Notes: generated from the sequence alone by a model not told the origin. DNA of 64,000 bases from an uncultured bacterium (GCA_949298795.1 CASFXV010000004.1:61806-125805); one strand, 5' to 3'. Shown: positions 13,543 through 24,444, numbered from the stretch's first letter. Numbers and translations are program-made.

Positions 13543-14478
13543 ATGGATACGAAGAAAAAATATTTGGTAACCGGCGGGGCGGGTTTTATCGGCAGCAATA
13601 TTGCCAAAACCCTGGAAGCCCAAGGCCATGAAGTAACCGTAATGGATGATTTTTCCAAGAACGGTCATTTTAAGAACCTGATTGGTTTTAAAGGGGATGT
13701 TATCGCCGCGGATTGTTTTAAATTTATGCCGCGGGATATGTATTTTGACGCCATTTTCCACGAAGCCGCCATCACCGATACCACGGTAATGGACCAAAAA
13801 GCCATGATGGAACAAAACGTGGAAGCCTTTAAAAACGTATTGGCTTTTGCGGCCGAGAACGAAGTGAAAAAAGTGATTTACGCTTCTTCCGCCGCCACGT
13901 ACGGAAACGGCCCCGTTCCCAATGTGGAAACACAGCCCACCCACCCGGAAAACGTATACGGTTTTTCCAAAGTGATTATGGACAATGTGGCCCGTCAATT
14001 TGCCGAAGACAATAATGATATGACCATCATCGGCCTGCGTTATTTTAACGTATACGGCCCCGGGGAATATTTCAAAGGCAAAATGGCCAGCATGGTGTTC
14101 CAGCTGTATAATCAAATGCGTGAAGGCAAACGCCCCCGCGTGTTTAAATTTGGGGAACAACAGCGCGATTTTGTATACGTAAAAGACATTGTAAAAATCA
14201 ATTTGTGCGCGCTTAATAACGGCAAAGAAACGGGCGTTTATAACGCCGCCACCGGTATTCCGCGCGACTATAACGCCATTATCGCCTGCTTAAACAAAGA
14301 AATGGGCCTTAACTTGGAACCGGAATACATTGATAATCCGTATCCGTTCTTCCAGTTAAAAACGCAAGCGGACATGACGGCCGCCAAAGAAAAATTGGGT
14401 TACACACCCGATTATACCTTGGAAGCCGGCATTGCCGATTACGTAAAAGTGCTGGACGAACATTACGGCCGGAAATAA
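13543..14478 (+). CDS. hldD: ADP-L-glycero-D-manno-heptose 6-epimerase
   Basis: Extended short-chain dehydrogenase that converts ADP-D-glycero- to ADP-L-glycero-D-manno-heptose for the LPS inner core. The 311-residue protein has the NAD(P) glycine motif GGAGFIG (11-17), the catalytic YGFSK (Y139, K143) and HldD-like segments IFHEAA, YASSAATYG, RYFNVYGP and GKMASMVFQL. The RDFVYVKDI element is also conserved. It sits inside the ATP synthase operon, 6 bp after atpA and 12 bp before atpG, on the same strand, so it should be cotranscribed. A related sugar epimerase is the alternative, but the HldD-specific match is good. Confidence 0.85.
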   Translation: MDTKKKYLVTGGAGFIGSNIAKTLEAQGHEVTVMDDFSKNGHFKNLIGFKGDVIAADCFKFMPRDMYFDAIFHEAAITDTTVMDQKAMMEQNVEAFKNVLAFAAENEVKKVIYASSAATYGNGPVPNVETQPTHPENVYGFSKVIMDNVARQFAEDNNDMTIIGLRYFNVYGPGEYFKGKMASMVFQLYNQMREGKRPRVFKFGEQQRDFVYVKDIVKINLCALNNGKETGVYNAATGIPRDYNAIIACLNKEMGLNLEPEYIDNPYPFFQLKTQADMTAAKEKLGYTPDYTLEAGIADYVKVLDEHYGRK

Positions 14479-14490
14479 ACAGGACAGGAC

Positions 14491-16841
<2,351 letters not shown>

Positions 16842-16848
16842 TTCCCGT

Positions 16849-17259
16849 ATGGCCAAAAAGCTGATTCTAAACCTGATTACGCCGGAAAAACAGCTCATTT
16901 CCAATTTAGAGGTGGACATGGTTATTCTGCCCGCCTTTGAAGGGGAAATGGGCGTTTTGCCCCGTCACGCAAAGATGATCGTGCAGCTGGGCATGGGCTC
17001 GCTGCGCTATAAACAAGGCGATAAGAAGGAAGAATTCGCCGTTTTGGGCGGGTTTGCGGAAGTATTGCATGATACGGTAAACGTTTTTGCCGAAGGGGCC
17101 GCCTTGGCCGATGAAATTGACGCTGAGGAAGAAGCCCAAAAAATCAAACGCGTAAAAGAAAGCCTTTCTAGAAAAGACGCGGATATTGATTTTGAACTGG
17201 CGGAAATTGAAATCAAGCAAGCCATTGCCCGCATGAAAGTGAAAAAGAAACATATTTAA
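16849..17259 (+). CDS. atpC: ATP synthase F1 subunit epsilon
   Basis: Rotor subunit and possible inhibitor of ATP hydrolysis. The 136-residue protein starts with a ten-stranded beta-sandwich domain typical of epsilon (LNLITPEKQLI, PAFEGEMGVLPRHA) and ends in a helical region. It closes the ATP synthase operon and is followed by a strong terminator. Confidence 0.93.
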   Translation: MAKKLILNLITPEKQLISNLEVDMVILPAFEGEMGVLPRHAKMIVQLGMGSLRYKQGDKKEEFAVLGGFAEVLHDTVNVFAEGAALADEIDAEEEAQKIKRVKESLSRKDADIDFELAEIEIKQAIARMKVKKKHI

Positions 17260-17277
17260 GTTTTTGTTTCTGATACA

Positions 17278-17306
17278 AAGCCCCGCTTGCCGCGGGGCTT
17301 TTTTAT
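17278..17306 (+). terminator. Intrinsic terminator of the atp operon
   Basis: 9-bp stem AAGCCCCGC / GCGGGGCTT, 5-nt loop, then a T-run. Confidence 0.92.
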
Positions 17307-17341
17307 GGGGCGGAAGTTTATAGAGCGCGTAGCGTGCGGGC

Positions 17342-17351
17342 TTGGTATAAT
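17342..17351 (+). promoter_or_regulatory. Extended -10 TTGGTATAAT upstream of the Sel1-repeat gene
   Basis: TTGGTATAAT about 40 bp before the ATG; no -35 is visible. The same decamer occurs before the TetR gene, with close variants before birA, uvrB and the TIGR02757 gene. Confidence 0.55.
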
Positions 17352-17391
17352 AAACATAACGGCAGTTTAAACAACCAAAAGAGGTGTAACC

Positions 17392-18474
17392 ATGAAAAAG
17401 CTTTTACTGGTCTTTTTTGTGCTGGCGGCGTTTGGCGCCGGGTGGTATGGGGCGTTGACGTACACCAAGCGGTTTTTAACGGGAGGGAATACAGAAATAT
17501 TGCAGGATCCGGCAGCCCTGCGCGAAACATACGCCCAGCAAGCCGCCGCGGGCGATACCGAAGCCGCATATAAACTGGGTGAAATGTATTTAAGTACGCA
17601 AGGGGGGGAGGCGGACGCACAATCCGCCGTGACGTACTTCCGCCTGGCCGCGGGGAAGGGTTCTCTGCCGGCTCAAAAAGAATTGGCCCGTTTTTATAAA
17701 GAAGGCCTGGCCGGTTTACAGCCCAGCCGGGAGGCTTCTTTATTTTGGTGTATGCATGCGGCTTTGCAGGGCGACGCCAACTGCCAAAACCAAGTTAAAG
17801 AAGCTTTTGCCAAGAATACCCAGTTATATGACGCCGTGCTGGCCGCTTTTACAGCCAGCGTACAGGCGCATATTGGCAACGGCCCCGCCGCTTTGGAATT
17901 AGGGCGTTTGTATGAAGAGGGTTTTTTATCGCCGGACTTAGAGGAAGCCGCCCATTGGTACAGTATAGCGGCACAACAAAAAATACCTGCGGCCCAGGCG
18001 CGTTTGGGTTTGTTATACGCGGACGGAAAGGGAGTTGTAAAAAATGAAGAAAAAGCCCGCGCCTTATTAGCCCCGGCCGCTGAAGCGGGGGACCCGCAAG
18101 CCCAATTATATTGGGGCAAGCAAGCTTACACGCAAAGCGAACAAGACGGCGGCCCGGATTACGCGGAGGCTTTCAAATGGTTTGCCAACGCCGCCGCCCA
18201 AGGCAATGTGGAAGCCCAATACTTAACCGGGGTGATGTACATGCAGGGGCAGGGGACGGAAAAGTCCGTTAAAAAAGCGCTGCAATTTTTCAGCCGCGCG
18301 GCTGAAGCCGGCTATGCGGACGCCCAATATGTAGTGGGGCAAAGTTATTATAAAGGGTTGGGCATACGCCAAAATATGAGTGAAGCCCGCAAATGGCTGG
18401 GCAAAGCCTCCCAAAACGGAAATCAAGCGGCTCAAGAACTGTTGCAGCAAATACCCCCATCCTCAACTAATTGA
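17392..18474 (+). CDS. Secreted or membrane-anchored Sel1-repeat protein
   Basis: A 360-residue protein with an N-terminal hydrophobic signal or anchor (about residues 1-25) followed by many Sel1-like (SLR/TPR-type) repeats, seen as recurrent A...LG.LY..G.GV.....A..W...AA..G...AQ units such as AQARLGLLYADGKGV and AQYLTGVMYMQGQGT. Such proteins are periplasmic or surface scaffolds for protein-protein contacts; the partner is unknown. AAGAGGTG precedes the ATG. Its 3' end overlaps the end of the convergent protease operon by 8 bp. Confidence 0.85.
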   Translation: MKKLLLVFFVLAAFGAGWYGALTYTKRFLTGGNTEILQDPAALRETYAQQAAAGDTEAAYKLGEMYLSTQGGEADAQSAVTYFRLAAGKGSLPAQKELARFYKEGLAGLQPSREASLFWCMHAALQGDANCQNQVKEAFAKNTQLYDAVLAAFTASVQAHIGNGPAALELGRLYEEGFLSPDLEEAAHWYSIAAQQKIPAAQARLGLLYADGKGVVKNEEKARALLAPAAEAGDPQAQLYWGKQAYTQSEQDGGPDYAEAFKWFANAAAQGNVEAQYLTGVMYMQGQGTEKSVKKALQFFSRAAEAGYADAQYVVGQSYYKGLGIRQNMSEARKWLGKASQNGNQAAQELLQQIPPSSTN

Positions 18475-19630
18475 GAGATAAAACCCCTGTGAAAGAAAAG
18501 GATTGTACTTGTTGGGTGGCCAAATCATAACGGTATAAAGTTTGGCGGCAAGGGTCTTCAAGCGGTTGGAAATACGCGGCGGGTTCTTCGTAAATTAAAA
18601 CATACACCTCATCCGCTCCCTGCCAGGGAACGGCTTTTTCCAGCTGTTGCGGGTCAATGGGTTTTTGGGGGTCCCAAAGATGCCAGCCTGTTGTTTTGAT
18701 TTGTGTAAACAGCTGGGCAATTATTTTCCCTTCTTTTTGCGCGTAAATGGAAAAGACAGCTTGGTTTGGTTTTAAAAAACCGATTTCTTTGCCGTTAAAA
18801 AACAAAGGGCGCTTGCCTTGTTCCCGCCCGCGGTAGGCGGCCAACAGCGTTTGTAATTGGGAAACGGGCGCCGCAAAACTGCTGGATTTATCCCCCATAC
18901 TGCCGGTGTGTATGCCTGCCAGCTGCCCCTGTGCGTTTACCAAAGGGGACCCGCAATAACCCGAGGCGGGCCTGTGCGGAAGAAAAGCATAGGTAGTATA
19001 AATCCGCCGGGAGGAAGTTCCTAATATTTTGCGTGCGGGTGCGTGGTAAAACTGCGCGCGGCTGTACCCGTATGAATGCAGCGTTTGCCCGGGCTGCGGG
19101 TCTTGCCCAAGGGGCAGCGGGGACACTTTCTCAGCAGGTATTTCCAGTTTTAATAAGCTTAAGTCTATACCGGCTTGTGCGCCGGCAAATTCCACTTGTA
19201 CCGGCACGGAAAGCAGTTTGCCGTTTATATAGAAAACGGCTTCAAAGGAAGAATCAAATAAGTCAGTAATGTGTTTGGCAGTGACGCCCCACAGGTAACG
19301 TTTCCCTTCAAAAACTTCCTCTATTATAAAGCCGGAAGCATAAAAAGGGGTCTTATATGTATTGGTGGCGTCTCTTAATAAAAAAACCGTTTTTTGGGGT
19401 TTCGGCAAGGGAGATTCCTTTAATTGGGCGATGGCTTTTTTTTGCGCTCTGGCCGTGGCATGGCGCAAGAAAGAGCGCAGCGACTCAAACGGTTGCATTT
19501 GCCGTTTGTGCAAATTAAACATTAAACGTTTTAAGGCAGGATGATGCGGCTGGGCTTCCAACACGGCGGGCGAGCCCAACAGTCCTGCATATACGGCGAT
19601 AACGGTGAATAATATTGTTTTGTTTGCCAT
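18467..19630 (-). CDS. Secreted chymotrypsin-fold cysteine protease, paralogue 1
   Basis: Last gene of a four-gene tandem on the minus strand. I start it at the ATG ending at 19630, which gives a clean signal peptide (MANKTILFTVIAVYAG...) and begins 1 bp after the stop of the previous gene; a longer frame exists. After a basic helical stretch (about 30-75) comes a trypsin-like PA-clan domain. H120 is in GVTAKHITD, D156 in GIDLSLL, and GYCGSPL puts cysteine C226 where serine proteases have Ser in GDSGGP. H241 in GIHTGS matches the S1-pocket histidine of viral 3C/NIa and of V8-type enzymes. A C-terminal domain of about 110 residues (270-387) is shared with the paralogues and unknown to me. Substrate unknown; Glu or Gln at P1 is an inference. 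Confidence 0.8.
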   Translation of the reverse strand: MANKTILFTVIAVYAGLLGSPAVLEAQPHHPALKRLMFNLHKRQMQPFESLRSFLRHATARAQKKAIAQLKESPLPKPQKTVFLLRDATNTYKTPFYASGFIIEEVFEGKRYLWGVTAKHITDLFDSSFEAVFYINGKLLSVPVQVEFAGAQAGIDLSLLKLEIPAEKVSPLPLGQDPQPGQTLHSYGYSRAQFYHAPARKILGTSSRRIYTTYAFLPHRPASGYCGSPLVNAQGQLAGIHTGSMGDKSSSFAAPVSQLQTLLAAYRGREQGKRPLFFNGKEIGFLKPNQAVFSIYAQKEGKIIAQLFTQIKTTGWHLWDPQKPIDPQQLEKAVPWQGADEVYVLIYEEPAAYFQPLEDPCRQTLYRYDLATQQVQSFSFTGVLSLN

Positions 19631-19631
19631 A

Positions 19632-20738
19632 TCAGCGCACGCTTTCCCGGGATACGGACGCATCACTTTGTTTAAAACGGTAGCGCCATATTTTGCGGTA
19701 TGGCTCGTAATGATCCCCTTGTGATACAATCACCAGCAGTTCATCTTGCGGGGCCAGCGCAAACAGATTTTCCAAATGTTCGTAGTCTATAAACGGGTTA
19801 TGTCCCAGCCGTTTGGTCAGCCTTCCGTTTTGTATTAAAGCCATTTCTATAATAGCGTCTTGGGGGTTAAGGCGGGTAATAGTCACCCCGTTTATTTTTA
19901 ATGCCGCACCGGGCAACTCCTGCCCGCGCGCTTTAGCCAGTAATTGCTCCACCCAGGCCCCGGGTATGGCCATACTAAAAGCGGGCCAGCGTGCGTCCGG
20001 GTTGTTGAGAGATTGCAGCTCTCTATGCCATTGGGGCGGCTGTTTATCCGCCAGCGGGAAAGCGCTTCCGCAATGTACGCCGGCCACCTCTCCTTGCGCG
20101 TTAAATACGGGGCTTCCGCAATAGCCTTCGCGTTTGCCTTTGGGCAGTTTAAAAGCGGTTGTGATGTATGAAGGGTAGGCGGTAAAGACGGTACGTCCGT
20201 TTATGGTTTGAAAAGTTCCTTTGCCATAGCCGATGGAAAACAAATTTTCCCCCGGTTGGGGAAGCTGTTTAGCCAATTTTAGCGGCCGTGCAATAGCCGC
20301 CGCCTGCGGCGGCAGGCGTATTAAAGCCACATCCGCCCCTTGCACGTTCCCGTGAAAGGCCAAATGGGCGGGGAAAGTATGTGTTTTGCCGTTTTCATCA
20401 GCAAACACAACCGGGAAATCCGGCGGCAAATACTCCTGCATATGGCGCGCGGTTACGCCCCATAAAGTACCTGTTACGGGGTCTTGCACCACAAATCCGC
20501 TTGCTTGCATGGGAAAGTTGGGGCTTTGGTCTATTAAAAAAACGCTGCGGCGGATAGTGCGGCCCGTCCATACGCGGCTTTTGCGGGCGGCTTGCCGCAC
20601 GGCGCGCATGGTTTGCTGTTGGGTATAATAGGCCAGGCGTTTAGCCGTTTTCCGAAAGGCAAGGCGTTGTTGGGCCTGGGCCGGCAATGTTCCAAACGCT
20701 ACGCAAAACAATAAGATAAAAAAAACTTTTAATTGCAT
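19632..20738 (-). CDS. Secreted chymotrypsin-fold cysteine protease, paralogue 2
   Basis: A 368-residue paralogue, third in the operon. The signal peptide ends near TLPAQAQ, followed by a basic helical segment. The triad is H99 (GVTARHMQ), D136 (GADVALI) and C207 (GYCGSPV), with the pocket histidine H222 (GVHCGS) 15 residues after the cysteine, the same spacing as in the other three. The C-terminal domain begins near residue 263 (KINGVTITRL) and contains HNPFIDYEHLENLF. Its start overlaps the upstream gene by 10 bp, implying coupled translation. Confidence 0.8.
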   Translation of the reverse strand: MQLKVFFILLFCVAFGTLPAQAQQRLAFRKTAKRLAYYTQQQTMRAVRQAARKSRVWTGRTIRRSVFLIDQSPNFPMQASGFVVQDPVTGTLWGVTARHMQEYLPPDFPVVFADENGKTHTFPAHLAFHGNVQGADVALIRLPPQAAAIARPLKLAKQLPQPGENLFSIGYGKGTFQTINGRTVFTAYPSYITTAFKLPKGKREGYCGSPVFNAQGEVAGVHCGSAFPLADKQPPQWHRELQSLNNPDARWPAFSMAIPGAWVEQLLAKARGQELPGAALKINGVTITRLNPQDAIIEMALIQNGRLTKRLGHNPFIDYEHLENLFALAPQDELLVIVSQGDHYEPYRKIWRYRFKQSDASVSRESVR

Positions 20739-21925
20739 ACGGTCTCCTCGCGGACGTCCGTTATACCGCTGTTGATGTCCGTTACGTATGTACGCCGCAG
20801 GCAGGTTTTGTCCGCCCGGGGGGAGGATTGCACCGTTACCATAAGTCCTTGCATATGGGGGTGGTCAAACGTTTCGCGCAAATTTAGTTCATTTAAAAAA
20901 GGTTCTTTTGCCGCCAGCCAAAAGGGGTGGGCCTGCAGGTTATTGTCTTGGTTGGAATAGAAAACAGTGATGTTTTCTATATATTCGTTTACATCCACTT
21001 CCGCCACGGTAAGCGTATCCCACAATATCGGGCGCTTAAAAGAGCCCCCTTGGTGATAAGCGCGGACCAGGTCCCCCAATAAACGGGCGGGTACCGCAAA
21101 ACTGACGCGTTGGGAATAGTTATTTACGGGCCATACATGTTGCCCCGGCGGTAAAACGGCGGGTTTGTTTTGGGGAAAATCTTCCGTCAGGGAACCGCAA
21201 TGTAAACCCACCACTTCCCCCTGGGGGTTTAGAAGGGGGCTTCCGCAAAACCCGGCGCGTTTGTGGCGCTCCAACGTATAAGTGGTAGTGATTAACGAGG
21301 GATTGAGAATTTTTACTTTCCGGTTTGGGGCGAGGGAAGGGTCCCGGCGGGCGTAGCCTGCGGATGAAAGCGTAGCCCAAGGCACCACTCGGCGTTCGTT
21401 TAACGTAAGCGGTTTTACAAAAGCCAAAAATTCCGCAGTAGGTTCAAAACGTATCAGTGCCGCGTCCAGCCTAAAAGCGTTCCCGCGCAGCAGCAGTTCC
21501 GCGCGTACGATAAGCGGTTTTTTCCCGTTGCTGAAAACGACGTCAAAATTTTCCCCTTTGGCTAGGGAGACGGGCGTAATATGGGCGGAAATAAAACCAA
21601 AAACTTCTTGCTTCCCTTGGTAGTTTGTTTGAAATACAAATCCGCTGCCTGCTACAGGCATTTGCCAGGAAGGTTTAATATAAAACACGGAATGCTGCCA
21701 AGGTTCTGCTTCGGCGGCTTTGCGGGCTAGGCGTTTTTGCAACGCATTTACCACAGCGGTAATTTTAGTACGGGCTTTGGCAGGAGCTTGGGAAAGGGTT
21801 TGCTTAATCGTTTTTGCGGTTTTGGAGCTTAACTTTTGGGGCCAGCCTCCGCCTGCATACAAAGGGTATGCGCCGCTAAAAAGCAAAACCGTGCAAAGAA
21901 ACAGCTGGGGTACAATACGCATCAT
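20729..21925 (-). CDS. Secreted chymotrypsin-fold cysteine protease, paralogue 3
   Basis: A 398-residue paralogue, second in the operon. It has a signal peptide (IVPQLFLCTVLLFSGAY), then GGGW instead of the Gln that follows the signal in the other three, then a basic helical region rich in Lys, Thr and Ala. Triad: H115 (GFISAHITP), D154 (RLDAALI), C227 (GFCGSPL); pocket H242 (GLHCGS). It is the most divergent member: the Thr before the catalytic His is replaced (ISAH), but all four key residues are kept. It starts in an ATGA overlap with the upstream stop; a second ATG directly follows. Confidence 0.78.
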   Translation of the reverse strand: MMRIVPQLFLCTVLLFSGAYPLYAGGGWPQKLSSKTAKTIKQTLSQAPAKARTKITAVVNALQKRLARKAAEAEPWQHSVFYIKPSWQMPVAGSGFVFQTNYQGKQEVFGFISAHITPVSLAKGENFDVVFSNGKKPLIVRAELLLRGNAFRLDAALIRFEPTAEFLAFVKPLTLNERRVVPWATLSSAGYARRDPSLAPNRKVKILNPSLITTTYTLERHKRAGFCGSPLLNPQGEVVGLHCGSLTEDFPQNKPAVLPPGQHVWPVNNYSQRVSFAVPARLLGDLVRAYHQGGSFKRPILWDTLTVAEVDVNEYIENITVFYSNQDNNLQAHPFWLAAKEPFLNELNLRETFDHPHMQGLMVTVQSSPRADKTCLRRTYVTDINSGITDVREETVCN

Positions 21926-23079
21926 CTTGTTTTCCTGGCCCGATAAGAAAACGGCGCTTTGCCGGAGAGGGGCCTTGTCCGCTTTTTCACGCTTTGCGTG
22001 TTAAAGTTTACAATATAGTCTATTATTTGTTTGTTTTGTTCTGCAGGGTCATAAACGGTAATTAGCAGCCCGTCGGCGTCGTTTAAATTAAAAAAACGCT
22101 CCAAATGGGAGGGGTCTATATACGGCCCGCCGTTAATGCTTTGCCCCAGATATTTATCCTTTAAAACGGCTACTTGTAAAATATGTTGGTGAGGCAGCAG
22201 CGTCCCAACGGAAATATTGTTTGCTTTCATCTCTATACCGTGCGGCCGCTTTGCGCGGAACCAAGCCAGCAAATCATGCACCCGGCCGATGGGTACGGCC
22301 AGGCTGACGTCAGGTATATTTATTTTAAGGCGTTTTAAATCGGTTCTCCAGGCGGGGGAAATTTGGTCTTTTAAATTGCTTCCGCAATGTACGCCGATTA
22401 CTTCGTTTTGGGCGTTAAATAAGGGGCTGCCGCAGTACCCCCTTCTGGGGGCGTGGCGCAGTTCGTAAGAAGTAACCAGCCGAAACGGGTTGACTTCTAA
22501 AATGGTGCGGTTTTCCGCCAACTTAAATACACCGGCCGCATAACCCATGGAAAAAGCGTTCTCCCCTGTTTGGGGCAGCTCCGGCGCGACGGATAAGGGT
22601 TTTACCACGTCCGCCGCTTGCGGAGGCAGAAGCAGTAACGCAATATCAGCCCCTTCCCGGTGTCCTTTTACAACGGTTACCGCGTCTAAACCGATAGGTT
22701 GGCCGTTTATCATAAACATCATAAAGGGGGCTTCATATGCGTCTATTAAGTGTGCCGCCGTGACTCCCCACAAAAAAGATTGTCCGTTAAAGCGTTCCTC
22801 AATTACAAACCCGGTTGCGGTGTTTGTATCGCTTGCCAAAATAAAAAGGGAACGTTGGGCTTGGTTGCGCAGGGTTTCTTGGCGCGCGTCAGCAGCGTGG
22901 CGTGTTAACGAAGAGGCCATTTTCTGCATGGCTTGTTGGGTTTTGGCGCGGGCTGTTGGCGTGGTTTTAGCGGAAAGGCTTTTTGCCGCTTTTTTTACCA
23001 CAAGGTTTTTTTGCGCTTGGGCCTCTATTCCCCAAGGCAAAAGTAAAACGCAAACAGTTAGCGGAAACAAGCGGTTCAT
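21922..23079 (-). CDS. Secreted chymotrypsin-fold cysteine protease, paralogue 4
   Basis: First gene of the protease operon, 385 residues from the ATG ending at 23079, which gives MNRLFPLTVCVLLL as signal peptide, AQA then Gln at the predicted cleavage; an upstream frame extension lacks support. Triad: H110 (GVTAAHLID), D145 (GADIALL), C216 (GYCGSPLF, codon TGC); pocket H231 (GVHCGS). The stretch CGSPLFNAQNEVIGVH is close to GSPVFNEKNEVIGIHW in the staphylococcal V8 glutamyl endopeptidase, apart from the Ser-to-Cys change. AAGGGA precedes the start; a GATAAT 6 nt before the ATG is an alternative leaderless signal. Confidence 0.8.
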   Translation of the reverse strand: MNRLFPLTVCVLLLPWGIEAQAQKNLVVKKAAKSLSAKTTPTARAKTQQAMQKMASSLTRHAADARQETLRNQAQRSLFILASDTNTATGFVIEERFNGQSFLWGVTAAHLIDAYEAPFMMFMINGQPIGLDAVTVVKGHREGADIALLLLPPQAADVVKPLSVAPELPQTGENAFSMGYAAGVFKLAENRTILEVNPFRLVTSYELRHAPRRGYCGSPLFNAQNEVIGVHCGSNLKDQISPAWRTDLKRLKINIPDVSLAVPIGRVHDLLAWFRAKRPHGIEMKANNISVGTLLPHQHILQVAVLKDKYLGQSINGGPYIDPSHLERFFNLNDADGLLITVYDPAEQNKQIIDYIVNFNTQSVKKRTRPLSGKAPFSYRARKTR

Positions 23080-23111
23080 ATATAAATTATCCCTTTTTTG
23101 TAAGAAGTATT

Positions 23112-23151
23112 CCAGGGCCCTTGGACCCACAAAATACTGGGTCTTTAGGCC
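23112..23151. repeat. Degenerate intergenic element (GGTCC/GGCC-rich inverted repeat)
   Basis: Between the glyA terminator and the protease operon. It contains the inverted repeat GACCCA-caaaatac-TGGGTC (about 23124-23143). GGGTCTTTAGGCC at 23139-23151 recurs as GGGTCTTTAGTCC at 45333-45345. CCAGGGCCCTTGGACC at 23112-23127 is similar to CCAGGGCCGTTAGACC on the minus strand at 31882-31897. Function unknown; it could be a dispersed repeat or a regulatory site. Confidence 0.4.
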
Positions 23152-23153
23152 TG

Positions 23154-23180
23154 AAAAAACGCGCCGTTTTGCGGCGCGTT
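23154..23180 (-). terminator. Intrinsic terminator of glyA
   Basis: Read on the minus strand: 9-bp stem AACGCGCCG / CGGCGCGTT around a 5-nt loop, followed by a T-run (A-run on the plus strand at 23154-23159). Confidence 0.9.
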
Positions 23181-23199
23181 TTGGCTTGTTTGGCGTGTA

Positions 23200-24444
23200 T
23201 TATAAATTGGGATACAGCGGGAAAGCCTCTAAAAAGCGTTTTACCCGCCCGGCGATATCAGCCAGCCGGGCTTCGTCCTGCGGGTGGGAAAGCGCTTCAT
23301 CAATAAACGCGGCAATTTGGGCCATGTCTTTTTCTTTCATGCCGCGGGTGGTAACGGCCGGAGTGCCCAAGCGAAGCCCGCTGGTGACAAACGGTTTTTC
23401 CGGGTCAAAAGGAATGGTGTTTTTGTTGGCGGTAATGCCGGCTTTGTCCAAGGCGGCTTCGGCCGCTTTGCCGGTAAGGCCTTTGGAGCGCAGGTCTAAA
23501 CACATGACATGGCTGTCCGTTCCGCCCGCCACCAAGCGGTATCCGCGGTCTTTAAGTTGTTGGGCCAGTTCGGCGGCGTTTCGTTTTACCTGGTGTTGAT
23601 AAACTTTAAATTCCGGTTTTAACGCTTCGCCAAAGCAAACGGCTTTGCCGGCGATGACGTGCATCAGCGGCCCGCCCTGTACGCCGGGGAACACGGCCGA
23701 GTTAATGGCCTTAGCCAAGGTTTCTTTGCACAAAATCAGCCCGCCGCGCGGCCCGCGCAGCGTTTTGTGGGTGGTGGTGGTCACTACGTCCGCATATGGG
23801 AACGGGTTGGGGTATTCCCCGGCGGCTATGAGGCCTGCGTAGTGGGCCACATCGCACACTAAATACGCCCCGCAGGAATCGGCAATTTCGCGCAGGCGTT
23901 TCCAGTCAAATATGCGGGAATAGTTGGAGGCTCCCGCTAAAATCATTTTGGGTTTATGCTCCAGGGCCAGTTTGGCGGCTTCGTCATAATCCAGTTCTTC
24001 CGTATCGGGGCGCACGTTCATGGCTACAATGTGATATAGCTTGCCGGAGAAATTAAGCGGATGCCCGTGGGTTAAATGTCCTCCGTGGGACAAGTTCAGC
24101 CCCAGTACGGTGTCTCCCGGCTGCAGCAGGGCCAAATAGACGGCCATGTTAGCTTGTGCGCCGGAGTGCGGCTGTACGTTGGCGTGTTCGGCACCGAATA
24201 GTTTTTTGGCGCGTTCAATAGCCAGGTTTTCCACAATATCTACGTTTTCACAGCCGCCGTAATAACGTTTGGCGGGGTAGCCTTCGGCGTATTTGTTGGT
24301 AAGCACGCTTCCCTGGGCTTGCATAACGGCTTGGGAAGTAAAATTTTCCGAGGCGATCAGCTCCAGCTTGTTGCGCTGGCGGCTTAATTCTTTGGCAACG
24401 GCATCGTAAACGGCGGGGTCTGTTTGCTGTAAGAATTCGTACAT
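23200..24444 (-). CDS. glyA: Serine hydroxymethyltransferase
   Basis: PLP enzyme that converts serine and tetrahydrofolate to glycine and methylene-tetrahydrofolate. The 414-residue protein has the usual length, begins with the [10 protein letters not shown] segment and carries the PLP-binding lysine K227 in [16 protein letters not shown]. Other family segments are [15 protein letters not shown] and [15 protein letters not shown] lies just before the ATG. It is monocistronic, with its own terminator, and divergent from the deoxyhypusine-synthase-like gene. Confidence 0.97.
   Translation of the reverse strand: MYEFLQQTDPAVYDAVAKELSRQRNKLELIASENFTSQAVMQAQGSVLTNKYAEGYPAKRYYGGCENVDIVENLAIERAKKLFGAEHANVQPHSGAQANMAVYLALLQPGDTVLGLNLSHGGHLTHGHPLNFSGKLYHIVAMNVRPDTEELDYDEAAKLALEHKPKMILAGASNYSRIFDWKRLREIADSCGAYLVCDVAHYAGLIAAGEYPNPFPYADVVTTTTHKTLRGPRGGLILCKETLAKAINSAVFPGVQGGPLMHVIAGKAVCFGEALKPEFKVYQHQVKRNAAELAQQLKDRGYRLVAGGTDSHVMCLDLRSKGLTGKAAEAALDKAGITANKNTIPFDPEKPFVTSGLRLGTPAVTTRGMKEKDMAQIAAFIDEALSHPQDEARLADIAGRVKRFLEAFPLYPNL

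Noticed and set aside
18467..19729. Longer start (ending at 19729) for protease paralogue 1
   Set aside because: The extra 33 residues bury the signal peptide and overlap the preceding gene by about 100 bp; the ATG ending at 19630 follows the previous stop directly.
18467..23079. HtrA/DegP-type serine protease assignment
   Set aside because: All four proteins have Cys at the nucleophile position and I see no PDZ domain in the C-terminal part.
22547..23599. 350-codon open frame on the plus strand opposite the protease and glyA genes
   Set aside because: It is antisense to two well-supported genes and crosses the glyA terminator; the translation has no recognisable domain and is rich in Arg, Ser and Ala as expected of a shadow frame.
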